Positions 1-10,054 of a stretch of 64,000 nucleotides of DNA are shown in pieces (positions within the stretch are counted from its first letter, which is position 1; each line of letters begins with the position of its first letter). This DNA comes from Aphrocallistes beatrix. Lineage: Eukaryota; Porifera; Hexactinellida; Sceptrulophora; Aphrocallistidae. The notes beneath the pieces were generated by a model. That model had not been told where the DNA came from and did no database searches. It worked only from the letters and a program-made list of their open reading frames with translations. The translations under genes and the position numbers were made by a program. The stretch covers positions 3,759,723 to 3,823,722 of the forward strand of contig OY725496.1 in NCBI GenBank assembly GCA_963281255.1, written 5' to 3'.

Positions 1-600
1 GGGAACTGGGAGCAGGTAGGCCTATCTTACTCCACACCAACTAAATCATATGCTTGCATTCACGTATTCTGTACACAGGTTGCACCACTGAACACTCGCA
101 GACTGGGGGTGTCCCTCGCGGTGCTGGGGGACTACCTGTACGCTATCGGCGGGTCAGACGGAGCTAACCCTCTCAACAGTGTGGAGAGGTATGACCCGAT
201 CACCAGCGCTTGGAACTTCGTCGCCCCCATGAGCACCTCTCGCAAGCACCTAGGGGCAGCTGTCCTGGACGGATACATCTACGCGGTAGGTGGGCGTGAC
301 GACACGACAGAACTCAACACGGTGGAGAGGTACAACCCTACCACCAACAACTGGGACCCCGTCGTCTCGATGAACTCGAGACGTAGTGGGGTGGGGCTGG
401 TGGTGGCCAACGGGAAGTTGTATGCTGTGGGCGGGTTCGACGGATCCATGTACTTAAAGAGTGTCGAGTGGTTGGATGTGTCTTGCTGGCAGTGGAAGTT
501 CTGTGCCAGCATGAACAACAGAAGACTTGGGGGTGGAGTGGGTGTACTTAGACACCAGCACCTACCTCTTGTTACCCCGGATGAATTGGACAATTTGTGA
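1..600 (+). CDS. KLHL20: KLHL20 orthologue, C-terminal Kelch repeats (5' part outside window)
   Basis: This is the substrate-recognition end of a BTB-Kelch adaptor for a Cullin-3 ubiquitin ligase. The window starts inside the gene. An exon at 1-15 is joined, across a 63-bp GT-AG intron (16-78), to the last exon at 79-600. The translation holds about three Kelch blades, with paired glycines ([18 protein letters not shown]) and the conserved VERY.P and W positions. The final blade ends in [10 protein letters not shown], the distinctive C-terminus of vertebrate KLHL20 and fly Diablo, which separates it from other KLHL proteins. A 19-residue tail after the last blade differs from the vertebrate one. 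The frame is intact to the stop at 598-600. The BTB and BACK domains must lie upstream. Assignment is from remembered family sequence, not a search. Confidence 0.9.
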   Translation, partial: GNWEQVGLSYSTPTKSYACIHVFCTQVAPLNTRRLGVSLAVLGDYLYAIGGSDGANPLNSVERYDPITSAWNFVAPMSTSRKHLGAAVLDGYIYAVGGRDDTTELNTVERYNPTTNNWDPVVSMNSRRSGVGLVVANGKLYAVGGFDGSMYLKSVEWLDVSCWQWKFCASMNNRRLGGGVGVLRHQHLPLVTPDELDNL

Positions 601-1063
601 ATTTAAGCTTTAAACCTGATCAGTCTCGAATCACCCTCCCCCGTCTCCCACGCCATTCTTGTCCTGACTAGCTGTGAATGCACCACGTTACACCACTTCA
701 CCATCATGCTATTGTTGGACACCGTTATCTGGAGTAAATTAATATATTTGTTATTTCAGTTTGATTTTAAGATTCTTGTACCAATCATTTTTGCTTCAAT
801 AGGGAATGGATAACTACACACGAAGTACGGGTTGACTGAATAACGCCGAAAATGAGACTGAAATAAGGTCGAATAATATTCAATTACTGGAATAAGGTCG
901 AATAAAATTCCATACTAGAATAAGGCCGCATTTTCAAAATTAGAAAAGGCTAAATAATATGTAACTATCTAGGATAAAGAGGTGACTAACAAGTTAGATT
1001 AATAATTATCTTAGAATCTCTCTTGGTTCCTAACAAACCCCAAAATGCCTCTAACACAGACCT
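601..1063. other. 3' UTR and spacer downstream of KLHL20
   Basis: No gene is seen. An AATAAA at 901-906 could serve as the polyadenylation signal of KLHL20. Around 845-930 a short phrase containing AATAAGGTCGAATAA recurs imperfectly about three times, a small degenerate repeat of unknown origin. Confidence 0.5.
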
Positions 1064-1503
1064 GTTGCATGAAAAAATGCCCCCCCCGTGAAAAAATGCC
1101 CCCACCATGGATATTTATGTAATATGGGGGGGGCAAAATTTCATGGAGTTAGCGTGAAAAATTGCCCCCCCGTGAAAAAATGCCCCCACCATGGATATTC
1201 TTGAGTTTAACACTAAATATTGCTGATACTATTTATATACGATACATTTATGAAAGTCATTGTTATTACTTCACACGACTAGTTTGTTGATTTACAGTGC
1301 TTTAGTAAACGAATAGAAGCCAAATAGCATTCAAAATGTTTTGTATAAGCATTGGCATACTTTAGAATATCCATGGTGGGGGGCATTTTTTCACGGGGGG
1401 GCAATTTTTCACGCTAACTCCATGAAATTTTGCCCCCCCCCATATTACATGAATATCCATGGTGGGGGCATTTTTTCACGGGGGGGGCATTTTTTCATGC
1501 AAC
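1064..1503. mobile_element. 440-bp foldback MITE with ~138-bp inverted arms
   Basis: The left arm (1064-1200) and right arm (1365-1503) are near-perfect inverted repeats around an AT-rich loop of about 164 bp. The tips are GTTGCATGAAAAAATG and its complement. The six bases AGACCT occur directly on both sides (1058-1063 and 1504-1509) and are the likely target-site duplication. Each arm holds two copies of a module with a run of 7-9 C followed by GTGAAAAAATG and a CCATGGATATT block. There is no coding capacity. The near identity of the arms suggests recent origin or gene conversion. The superfamily is not assigned; long foldback arms fit MULE or other non-autonomous DNA elements. Confidence 0.85.
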
Positions 1504-1690
1504 AGACCTCCTATTCTTTATTTCATAACTTCCTCTATGCTAGATCCAAATTCATCATTCGGGCTTATTCCAGTTTCGACATTCCTTTTAACCATGTTTG
1601 TAGTTATATGATTTGATATTATAATTGTGATGAGCTATTAGAATCTTAGGTTTGTAACGCATACACTTTTTACCGTTTCAGAGAAAGGAT

Positions 1691-3544
1691 ATGGCAAAAG
1701 CATTTGTTACTCCTACTCACTTTGCGTTGGAAGAAGATCCGTCTTTATTACTGGAGAGAATAACTGTCAGAGAAGATGAATTATATCAGAAATTGGCTAG
1801 CCTCGATAAAACTAGGAATTTACCGGAAGAAAACCTAATCACACTAAATCGCACAAAGTCTCAAGTTGACCAGGCGTTCCAGATATGTGATTTGGAATTG
1901 GAGCGTGTTTCTGTCGAGAGCAATGAATTAATGAGGAATATAGAGGAAGCTCTATCACAGCTGAAGAAGAGAATTGACGTCACCACTATCGGCTATGTAG
2001 ATATCGAAATGCCAAGACAACTGAGTACCACGTTCATTACAACAAATGTTGACTTTGGAGAGGAGTTGAATGGTTATAGAGCTAGATGTATTGGAATACG
2101 AAACACTCTCTCTAGCATCAGCACCATACATAATGATAATTTAGAGAAGATTAATAAACTACTTAATTTCTACCAGGGGAGGAGAGAAGATAACAATCTG
2201 GTCTTATCAGTGGATTGGACTGGAGAAGAAATTTCTAGTCTGTTTAAAGTGTATCTACAACAGACTCACGCTTTCAAAGAGGTTCAAACAGCTCCACTCA
2301 TCTCCCTATCAAATGACCTCATCGATAAGATAGACTGTGAGATGCGGCAGTACCCTACCTCGTGTGAGCATCACCCCAGCATCCAGAAACGATCCTATCC
2401 CTACTTCCTCTGCCTGGACGTATTGTTCCTAGTCCTTTTCCTTTTCACCAGTCTCCTCTTCATGTCCCTCGCTTTCATGGAACACCAGTCTTCTGAGTGG
2501 ATCGTAGCGTTCCGTCTTTTCAGAGGCCCTGTATTCATCCTCGCATTCATCTACATGGTCGTTACCAACATCCTAGTCTGGAGCAAGTGCGGCGTGAACT
2601 ATGTTAAGATTTTTGACTTTGGTCGGCCGGGGAAGGTCCCCACTCTGCGGTTTTTGCTGAACATTTGCAATGTGTTCAGTGTGTTCGTGTTTCTGGCGGC
2701 TATTTTCTACGCGCTTTCCATGGAACTGTCATGGGGGTTCTACTTCATTAAAGGGCTGGCGATGGTTCTCTGGGGTCTCTATCTTGCCTTTCTTTTCAAT
2801 CCCGCCTTCATGTGGTCCAAGTCTAGCAGGTGGGCGTTTGCGCGCGTTCTCCTGAGGATAGTGACCTCCCCCTCACATCAGGTCTACTTCGGAGATTTCT
2901 GGTTCGCTGACCAGCTGAACAGCCTCGTCATTATTCTGTTAGATTTCGAGTATTCCTTTTGCTACTGTTTCACCTCTTTCTCTACGCCTCTTAACTCCAG
3001 CACGTGTGCCTCTCATTCAAGTTACATTAGACCGTTCATCGCCTGCTTGCCTGCATTCTGGAGATTGCTGCAATGCCTGCGGAATTATTGGGATACGAAC
3101 GACTTTTCACACTTTTGGAATGGAATCAAATACGTCACAACCTTTCCTGTGGTTATCCTGGCTGCTCTTGTTAGCTTGACACAGAACAATGACGGGGTAG
3201 AGTACCTGTACGCCAACGCATTCATCTATATCTGGATGATAGCCGGGGTAGTACACGCCGTATACACCTTCGTCTGGGACATATTAAAGGACTGGGGGAT
3301 TAGACATAAGGTGGAGAGGCTTGGTATCAGGAGAGACCGGATATATAGGTTTAAAAGCTACTATTACTTCGCGATGCTGGTTGATTTTGTGTTACGGTTT
3401 ATTTTCATTTTGAAGATGAGTCTTGCCATTCAAGTGAGAGTGGATGCAGATCTGCTCTACACCATTCTCTCTTTTGGAGAAATGTTCAGACGTTTTCTGT
3501 GGAATTTTTTCAGATTAGAATGGGAGCAAGTAAAAAACTCGTAG
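1691..3544 (+). CDS. XPR1-like phosphate exporter (SPX-EXS family), single exon
   Basis: A 617-residue membrane protein. The C-terminal two thirds match the EXS domain of XPR1/PHO1 inorganic phosphate exporters, with diagnostic blocks GDFWFADQLNSL, RNYWDT, WDILKDWG and FRRFLWNFFRLEWE. About eight hydrophobic segments lie between residues 235 and 590. The N-terminal 220 residues are charged and helical like the coiled part of an SPX domain, with a weak match near NLEKINKLLNFY to the SPX lysine-rich helix. The first SPX helix (MKF..HL type) of animal XPR1 is not visible. The start at 1691 lies 9 bases after a pyrimidine-rich AG acceptor at 1680-1681, so a missing upstream exon or a trans-spliced leader are both possible. 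The gene has no intron and converges on PRODH. Confidence 0.88.
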   Translation: MAKAFVTPTHFALEEDPSLLLERITVREDELYQKLASLDKTRNLPEENLITLNRTKSQVDQAFQICDLELERVSVESNELMRNIEEALSQLKKRIDVTTIGYVDIEMPRQLSTTFITTNVDFGEELNGYRARCIGIRNTLSSISTIHNDNLEKINKLLNFYQGRREDNNLVLSVDWTGEEISSLFKVYLQQTHAFKEVQTAPLISLSNDLIDKIDCEMRQYPTSCEHHPSIQKRSYPYFLCLDVLFLVLFLFTSLLFMSLAFMEHQSSEWIVAFRLFRGPVFILAFIYMVVTNILVWSKCGVNYVKIFDFGRPGKVPTLRFLLNICNVFSVFVFLAAIFYALSMELSWGFYFIKGLAMVLWGLYLAFLFNPAFMWSKSSRWAFARVLLRIVTSPSHQVYFGDFWFADQLNSLVIILLDFEYSFCYCFTSFSTPLNSSTCASHSSYIRPFIACLPAFWRLLQCLRNYWDTNDFSHFWNGIKYVTTFPVVILAALVSLTQNNDGVEYLYANAFIYIWMIAGVVHAVYTFVWDILKDWGIRHKVERLGIRRDRIYRFKSYYYFAMLVDFVLRFIFILKMSLAIQVRVDADLLYTILSFGEMFRRFLWNFFRLEWEQVKNS

Positions 3545-4066
3545 GGTACTAGTATTGAAATTCTGTTATTATCTTAGCCTAGAAGATTGTCTTAAAATAT
3601 TTGTATCTATGAGCTATGGCGCCCCCCCAGCCAATTAATGTATATAAACAGCACACTTCCTTTTCTAGTTCGAGCCATCCTGTTTATAAATCTTGTGTAA
3701 TTACCTCCATACTTACACTGTTGAACGCAAGGATTGGAGTAGTTCATTTATATAAAAGCGATTCAATACACATATATCTATACAAATTAAATTCTAGTTA
3801 ACCCGCGGTTGATTTCGGTATAACCGAAGTTATTTTATTTTAATGCTACAGCTGGACTAAATACAGCTGGCTGGACCAAACTGAGGTGAAATTTGGCATT
3901 TTGAGTGAGGAATAAAAGCAATCTTGGGACTAGAAGGCGTTTGCCAGTCGGACCTATTCCACATTTATAATATATACTGCAGGAGGTATAAATTTTAATA
4001 AATCAGTGCATGATGTGTAATAGTGTGGGGATTAGGTTAAGTTGTAAAAATATTAGGTGTGTGGTG
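3545..4066. other. Convergent intergenic spacer (XPR1-like / PRODH 3' ends)
   Basis: Both flanking genes end here. A possible polyadenylation hexamer for the minus-strand gene (TTTATT on the plus strand) lies near 3834-3839. No further gene or repeat was recognised. Confidence 0.5.
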
Positions 4067-5821
4067 TTATTTCCGATTGAAAAGTCGACGTTTCAATTCC
4101 TGTCCAAGGATATATCTTTCGAAATCTGCTCCCTTCAACATTCCTCGGTTCTCCACCGCTCGTCTAGCCAGATAAGGAACCACTTCCTTGACGGGTCCAT
4201 AGGGCGTGTATTTGTACACCTTATATCCTGCCTGAGACAGAGGTAGACTCACATAGTCGCACATCCCCAGCAGTTGTCCGAATACAACGCCCTCTTCAGG
4301 CGGTATCTCGTGTCTCCTCATTAGTTGCACTGTTCTCTCGATGGAATCCTTGTTGTGGGATGCGATCATTAGCTTCACCTTCCCTCGCCTCACCTCGCTT
4401 AGACACATCTCCATAACTCGGTGGTACATCTCATGCGTGGCCTCTATGTCTGAAAGGATTGGGTCCGGGTAGTTGAGCTCGTGGCTGCGAGTTCTCTCCT
4501 GCTCCATGTACGCCCCTCTCACCAGCTTCAACCCGTATACAAACCCTCTTTCAGCTGCGTACTCGAGACTCCGACACACGCCTTGATGTGCAATCTGTAC
4601 GTAGCACTGATGTGTGTTGTAGATAGTGGGGAACTGTGTGTTGAATTGCGGCATCAGAGCGTGTAGGGTGATGTAGTGGATTGCATCTTGGAAGTAGGAT
4701 TGCTCAGCGTCTATCATTAATCGCACTCCTAAATCTTGGCTGTGTTGTGCTAACGAGACCAGCCTAGCTACGACGTCATTGTATTGCTGCTGTCTCTCAG
4801 GCTTGAGTGTGGGTGTGTACTGCCTGGTAGAATCCTTTGACCCGATTAGTTTATAGAGATCAGTCTCCTCCCTGTACATATCCTGCCATACCTCTGCTCC
4901 TATACATTCCTTTTGTCCTCGTTGGAGCTGTTTGAACATGTCTTCTCGTTGTTGAGACTTGGTCTCTACGCCTAGTCCAGCGAGTCCTCGTGAGAACGAC
5001 TCCGGCGTAATTGAGCCTGGAGTGTCAAAGAGAGAATCCTGGTGCGTCTTCTCCGTAGCTAACTTTAGGAAGAGATCGTGTTTGAGTTTAACCAACTCGC
5101 TGAACTTTAGAAGCAGTTTGGGATTGCTGAGAGCGGTGACCTTAATCGCTGCGAAGCCTTCACCCTTTTCTGTCCCGTCCGCAGCCATTTTAATGCAATC
5201 CATAAAAATATCGCGGTTTTTGTCACATTTGATTTCGTCTTGATAGAAGTATGTCCTCGCTGTAGCTCTCTTCACAGACTTTCCAGTTTGTTCTGTTGTT
5301 TGAAATTCTTTGATTGCAGACTGTAGATCTGTTGATTTAGTGATATTGTTATCCGTCTTACTCAATTTTGCTCGGATTTCGTGCGAAACTTTCTGCTCAT
5401 CCGACACGTCTTCTTCTGCAGAATAATCCAGTACACATCGAATGCCTCGAGTCTTCAGGAGGGCAACACAACGCATCACTTCAGCCTTCTCCTCACCTGC
5501 AACAAAATGCCCATATATGGTCATTTTCATGAACTTTTCAAACAGTTTCCTCCCGAAAATCTTTTGAGATAGCCGTGTCAGAGTTTGGCTATTTTCTACA
5601 ATCCAATCGAATGTAAACAATTTGTACACGAACCATCCTCTTAGGATTTCACTGAACGACTTCATGCGCATAGCGGAGTTGATGCTTTTTGTTGAGATCA
5701 CATTTCCATTTGTCTCTTCATCTGTGTGTGAGATGTGCGTGGTTCTGACGAAACGATTCAGCTGTAGATTTGCTCTTGGTCTACTAATAGCGTTGATTCG
5801 GCTCAGAATCCTAATCATCAT
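4067..5821 (-). CDS. PRODH: Proline dehydrogenase, mitochondrial
   Basis: A 584-residue FAD enzyme that oxidises proline to pyrroline-5-carboxylate in mitochondria. The C-terminal half holds the TIM-barrel signatures of the family: KLVRGAYMEQER (about residue 440), the MIASHNKDSI strand, and the end block with YTPYGPVKEVVPYLARRA. The N-terminus is basic and Arg/Ser/Asn rich, as expected for a mitochondrial presequence, and the length is close to animal PRODH (about 560-600). A less conserved stretch at about residues 130-240 replaces sequence that varies among animals. It is one uninterrupted exon, although orthologues in most animals have many introns. It reads towards XPR1-like and away from the 6338 gene. 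Confidence 0.93.
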   Translation of the reverse strand: MMIRILSRINAISRPRANLQLNRFVRTTHISHTDEETNGNVISTKSINSAMRMKSFSEILRGWFVYKLFTFDWIVENSQTLTRLSQKIFGRKLFEKFMKMTIYGHFVAGEEKAEVMRCVALLKTRGIRCVLDYSAEEDVSDEQKVSHEIRAKLSKTDNNITKSTDLQSAIKEFQTTEQTGKSVKRATARTYFYQDEIKCDKNRDIFMDCIKMAADGTEKGEGFAAIKVTALSNPKLLLKFSELVKLKHDLFLKLATEKTHQDSLFDTPGSITPESFSRGLAGLGVETKSQQREDMFKQLQRGQKECIGAEVWQDMYREETDLYKLIGSKDSTRQYTPTLKPERQQQYNDVVARLVSLAQHSQDLGVRLMIDAEQSYFQDAIHYITLHALMPQFNTQFPTIYNTHQCYVQIAHQGVCRSLEYAAERGFVYGLKLVRGAYMEQERTRSHELNYPDPILSDIEATHEMYHRVMEMCLSEVRRGKVKLMIASHNKDSIERTVQLMRRHEIPPEEGVVFGQLLGMCDYVSLPLSQAGYKVYKYTPYGPVKEVVPYLARRAVENRGMLKGADFERYILGQELKRRLFNRK

Positions 5822-6337
5822 TCACGCGCAGAATAGTATTGGCAGCTGGAGAATTGTTGCCTTTATGTTCTATAGTTTCTTGCTTCTAGAGAAATCTACT
5901 CGACTCAACGACTTATACTTTCATAAGCATACTCTTTTCATTCTTTTTATTGCGAAACTGCTAAATTCTTTGAATTTTTTTCATCCGTATGTTAAGATCT
6001 AAATTAAAAATAGAACATACTAAATCAAAATGATTCATGTTTTATTGCAGCAGAGATGCACATGTTTCCTAGGCAATACCCCCAGCCATCACGAGTCCCG
6101 TTAACTTATCCATCTACGACAGATTAAATTGCACATTATGTCCATCCTACACACACACTGCTATACTCTTATTTTGCTCAGTATATTAGGCTCTGAATAA
6201 CTAAGCCTTTTGACTTGTGAATATAATTAGAAACAATATATTATACATTATTAAAATCGTAAAATGACAATTCATTATAAATGAATATTATTTTTTGTGT
6301 ATTTTGAATTGAAGATGTCTCTGTTGTCGGCGCTAGC
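5822..6337. other. Divergent promoter region between PRODH and the 6338 gene
   Basis: AT-rich DNA with no clear gene. A good acceptor (TGTTTTATTGCAG, near 6039-6050) is followed by ATG at 6056, but that frame stops after 23 codons, so it is more likely an untranslated exon or chance. Confidence 0.4.
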
Positions 6338-6928
6338 ATGTACGAGGGCGGGACATTCCCAGGCTATTTCATTAGTACTGCGTTTATGAGAAAACCCGAC
6401 CAGACAGGCCGTTGTACTCCGATCAGGAAAACCCGTGTCGCTCCCAAGTACGGTGATGTTGATTCCCGTTTACGTCCGCCGCACTCCACATGGTATGTGC
6501 AGCATCGGAACCAGCGGGCCTACGATAAATTGGTGCTCAGAACAATGGTAGAGATGGAAGAGAAGAGGGCTGAAATACTGCATATGGACGTTAGGCACCT
6601 CCCAATCCACACTACACCTGTGATGGATGATAAACCAGGCCCGATTACCTTCCCCGCAACAAACGCCGCCTTTCAGTATAAGCGCGCTTTGGACCAGACC
6701 CACGTTCCGATTCGGTACACCGACTCACCTCAGCACACGCAGAGACTGCTGCAACATGATCTCGTAGCGCGATCTTCTCTCTCTTCATACGCGTCACGCA
6801 GCAACCTCCCCTCTCCCATGAGATCCCTCTACTCCCGACACGTGGCTTCTCGCCCTCCCCCCTCCTCTCAGTCAGCCCCTTCCATGACCTCTCCCAGACA
6901 ACTCACTTGCATTAATATCAGACTGTAA
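6338..6928 (+). CDS. Unrecognised 196-aa protein, Pro/Ser/Arg-rich
   Basis: I do not recognise this gene. The frame is clearly coding: its GC content and codon use resemble the neighbouring genes, and it ends with a stop at 6926-6928. The first 110 residues are rich in Arg, Pro and aromatic residues with a helical section (VEMEEKRAEILHMD, about 66-80). Residues 140-190 are Ser/Pro-rich and probably disordered. No signal peptide, membrane segment or zinc finger is seen. The general style (short, basic, with aromatic and Pro-spaced residues) resembles axonemal microtubule inner proteins, but that is only an impression. An AG acceptor lies one base before the ATG (6335-6336). A consensus donor GTAAGT at 6925 overlaps the stop, so a longer spliced form cannot be excluded. 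Confidence 0.65.
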   Translation: MYEGGTFPGYFISTAFMRKPDQTGRCTPIRKTRVAPKYGDVDSRLRPPHSTWYVQHRNQRAYDKLVLRTMVEMEEKRAEILHMDVRHLPIHTTPVMDDKPGPITFPATNAAFQYKRALDQTHVPIRYTDSPQHTQRLLQHDLVARSSLSSYASRSNLPSPMRSLYSRHVASRPPPSSQSAPSMTSPRQLTCINIRL

Positions 6929-7258
6929 GTTATTCCACGTCACGATCACTTCGCTCTTATATTTGCTTTTTTAAATTTTTATATTTATTCTTCGTTCGCT
7001 ATCCTTGGTGCAGGATATACTAATCCTGGCATAAGTTGTATTGGAGAAGCTTTAGTTACACATATAAATGATAGAAAACCTGACATATACCAATTTTGGT
7101 CTCAAGTTACTCGCTCAATTAATATCCCCGAGCATTTTCTAAATTCATGTGTAGATATTCTTCACAATTCAGGAATTAAATATCATATTTTCTATGATTC
7201 TCAATTGTTTTGCACAAATACTGCACTGCAGGCTATCTGTAACCTAAACAATGTGTAG
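6929..7258 (+). pseudogene. Lone open frame resembling a secreted M14 carboxypeptidase propeptide
   Basis: This 109-codon frame has no ATG. It reads a hydrophobic, signal-like stretch (about 6950-7012) and then about 80 residues resembling the activation domain of metallocarboxypeptidases: an FW pair, a VP/IP-like strand (NIPEHF), and SGIKYHIFYDSQ, which fits the (S/H)GI.Y.I...DVQ pattern. No peptidase domain (HxxE, zinc site) follows before RAB7. A plausible acceptor GGTGCAG ends at 7013. It could be an orphan exon or a gene remnant. The similarity is by eye and weak. Confidence 0.3.
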
Positions 7259-7431
7259 AGACTAGAAACATTAGAAAATCTATGGTCTGTTTAGGCTTTG
7301 CATTTGAAATAGGGAAGCATCCCAGAAACTATTATCGATATGTCAGGCAAACATTCTATATAAAAGTATTTGTAACTGATAATTCTACATAACTCTCAGT
7401 TTTAGCCTCCACTTAGCAAATTCATTCACAC

Positions 7432-8049
7432 ATGTCTGCCAGAAGAAAGGTACTCCTCAAAGTGATCATTCTCGGGGACTCGGGTGTCGGTAAGACCTCC
7501 CTAATGAACCAATACGTGAACAGGAGATTCACCACTCAATACAAAGCTACCATAGGAGCGGACTTCCTCACAAAGGAGGTCATGATCGACGATCGGTTAG
7601 TCACGATGCAGATCTGGGACACAGCGGGGCAGGAGCGCTTTCAGTCGCTGGGCGTGGCGTTCTACCGCGGAGCTGACTGCTGCGTCTTGGTGTACGACAT
7701 CACACAGCCCAACACCTTCAAGACGCTGGACTCCTGGAGGGACGAGTTTCTGATCCAGGCCAGCCCTAGAGACCCGGAGAACTTCCCGTTCGTGGTGCTG
7801 GGTAACAAGATGGATCTGGACAACCGAGCAGTGCCGACCAGGCGCGCTCAAGGTTGGTGCGAAACCAAGAACAACATTCCTTACTTCGAAACCAGTGCCA
7901 AGGAAGCCATCAACGTCGAGCAAGCATTCCAGGCCATCGCTCGAAAGGCACTGGAACAGGACGCCAAAACTTCCTGCGACATCGGACTAGAGCCGAACAT
8001 CCCCATCCAGGCAGACCCTCCTGAGAAAAAGTCGACGTGCTGCAACTAG
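7432..8049 (+). CDS. RAB7A: RAB7 small GTPase, single exon
   Basis: A 205-residue Rab GTPase directing late endosome to lysosome traffic. All nucleotide-binding motifs are present: P-loop GDSGVGKTS (16-24), switch [26 protein letters not shown] and [14 protein letters not shown]. The effector-region sequence and the block [20 protein letters not shown] are specific to Rab7. The hypervariable tail ends in STCCN, so two adjacent cysteines are available for geranylgeranylation, although the human protein ends CSC. The single ATG start at 7432 fits the family N-terminus. Possible acceptors lie at 7398-7399 and 7404-7405. There is no intron, unlike most animal RAB7 genes. Confidence 0.96.
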   Translation: MSARRKVLLKVIILGDSGVGKTSLMNQYVNRRFTTQYKATIGADFLTKEVMIDDRLVTMQIWDTAGQERFQSLGVAFYRGADCCVLVYDITQPNTFKTLDSWRDEFLIQASPRDPENFPFVVLGNKMDLDNRAVPTRRAQGWCETKNNIPYFETSAKEAINVEQAFQAIARKALEQDAKTSCDIGLEPNIPIQADPPEKKSTCCN

Positions 8050-9230
8050 TTGCCACACACGCTGTAAATTATCCTACTGACCTCTTGCTATAGAGTAATA
8101 CTTATTTAATTCCGTATCAGTGTAGTAGTGCTGTAACGTCATTCGTGGTGCTAGTAGAGCACCATTTTACACCAGTGGCGTTCTGTCTCTTGGTACTAAG
8201 TGTTTTATTTACCCAATTCTAACACTGTATTTTCATGATGCTGTATTGATTGCTTGATTGACATAATATAACTAGATTAGGTATTTGAGACTTATTTCTG
8301 GGTCCACGCATGTCCACGCTCATTTGACTCACTTTCGAGTTGTTATGAATGATCCACTTTTTAACATGTCGTAATGATGTTAACATACGACCACACCACA
8401 TCCTGGTTAATTTTAAAAGGCGAATATTCTCTTCTCAAAGTGAAATTCCCAACATGCATGTGATGCAAAACAGGACAATTTGTAATGAAACCTAAGCCAT
8501 TTCTGCATGTGACGTGTTGAAACGATGAGCTTAATTCTTAAAATCCACTGTTGGTCAGTAAATAATGAGGGGGGATCGAGTTCATTCCTGGCAGACGTTA
8601 TTGTCATTTACTCTTAATAAACTGGACGAGTTGGTTTACCTTAATCTTAATCCTTGAAGAGATCATATGAAAATTCTGACAAATTTCAAAACCAAAACGA
8701 AGTTTGTACATTGCATGTTTCGTACGTTGTGAGTTCTAAATCAGAAAGTTGAGATCATAAGTCCTATGGAGAGTCTGATATTCAGCCCTAACTGTACCAG
8801 GTGATGGTTTTAAACATGGGACGAGAGAGTAAGAACAAGAACAAGTGAGCTAGCGATGGAGAATATAGAAGAGACTCTGGTGATTCATCTCCTAGAGTCC
8901 TAATTATTGGATTTGATTCTGGATCAAAATATCCATGCAAATAGGACACTAGGTAATACCCTAAACTTATCTGAAATAAAAAGCAGCACATGACACAGTT
9001 CTCTTAATCTAGATCACAATCAGTCTACGATTCAGTGCGTGACTGCAATAACAATTTATTTTGCTCGTGACACATATTTTTAGACAGATAGAGTCACAAG
9101 ATCATTGAATTTTGTTCAAATATCGATACGTATTTTTAATTACCACACCAGCATTTGACCTGAACATTTAAAATACGTATACGGTTATGATAATTCTCCC
9201 TTCTTTACTCTCATCCTGCTAGCTCTGTCC
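8050..9230. other. Intergenic spacer, RAB7 to NDUFA6
   Basis: AT-rich DNA with only short shadow frames. I see no gene, RNA or structured repeat. The last 40 bases are pyrimidine-rich and end in an AG acceptor at 9221-9222, which belongs to the next gene. Confidence 0.5.
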
Positions 9231-9605
9231 ATGAGCTCTGGTATCACTCATTTCACCAAGGTCGCAAAGCCGATCGCTTCTGTTGACCTCGCGAGTGCGA
9301 GGAAGCAGGTGCTCCGGCTCTACCAAATGTGGGTTCGTGAGATTCCGCGAATCCAGAAATACCACGACCTCGAGTATACCAGGAGCGCTTGCATCCTCAA
9401 ACTGAGAGAGAAGTTCAGAGAAAATGCACACGTGAGAGACCCACGAGTGATCGATCTCCTCGTGTTCAAGGGAAGGTTAGAGCTGGATGAGTGCATCTAC
9501 GTGTGGAAGCAGCGTACGCACATCCTCAAATACTTCGAGGACACACAGAGGAGACCAGCTACTAGGTTCATGGACAGGTTCAATCAAGGAATGAAGAACA
9601 TATGA
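9231..9605 (+). CDS. NDUFA6: NDUFA6 (complex I subunit B14, LYR family)
   Basis: A 124-residue accessory subunit of mitochondrial complex I. The N-terminal helix carries the LYR motif region (VLRLYQMW, about 28-35; the usual LYR arginine is Gln here), followed by REIPRIQ. The middle holds the best family markers: NAHVRDPRVIDLLVFKGR.EL and WKQRTHILKYF. Length equals animal NDUFA6 (about 128). The ATG at 9231 lies 8 bases after a strong pyrimidine tract and AG (9221-9222). No intron. Confidence 0.92.
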   Translation: MSSGITHFTKVAKPIASVDLASARKQVLRLYQMWVREIPRIQKYHDLEYTRSACILKLREKFRENAHVRDPRVIDLLVFKGRLELDECIYVWKQRTHILKYFEDTQRRPATRFMDRFNQGMKNI

Positions 9606-10054
9606 TCCTTAATCGAGTTACATCATACGTGTTCAGTATTGTATTGTATTCTAATGGGTCGAATCGCTTCAGTTATTATAGTATGAGGTGCTGTCATCGT
9701 AGGTTAAAGTGAAGGAGAGGTTTTGTACAGTTGAAATGCAATTAAATTTACAAAATGCAACTGTTCAGATATAAGCTATAGTACGCTATAGGTTGTTGTG
9801 TGATGGGTACATGAAATGACAAGGTCACTGGAACTCTGAGTTCTCCTGGAAGATGGGAATTTTTTTCAGAGAATAATTAAGCCCTGGAGATCATGTATTG
9901 CAATCATGAACTGACTAAAAGCTTGACATTGTAACAAAGCTTTACCAATACACGACTCAAAACTTTGTGTTTGCTGTTCACTAAGCCCTGTTATGATCTT
10001 ACCTGTGAACATTTCATATGAGTCGACTAATTACTCCGAATAATTTCTTTTCCA
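9606..10054. other. Intergenic spacer, NDUFA6 to NADSYN1
   Basis: Likely NDUFA6 3' UTR followed by the 5' flank of NADSYN1. No further feature is seen apart from the acceptor at 10063-10064. Confidence 0.45.

Noticed and set aside
1341-1616. 91-codon plus-strand frame
   Set aside because: It runs through the right arm of the foldback MITE and is a by-product of its composition.
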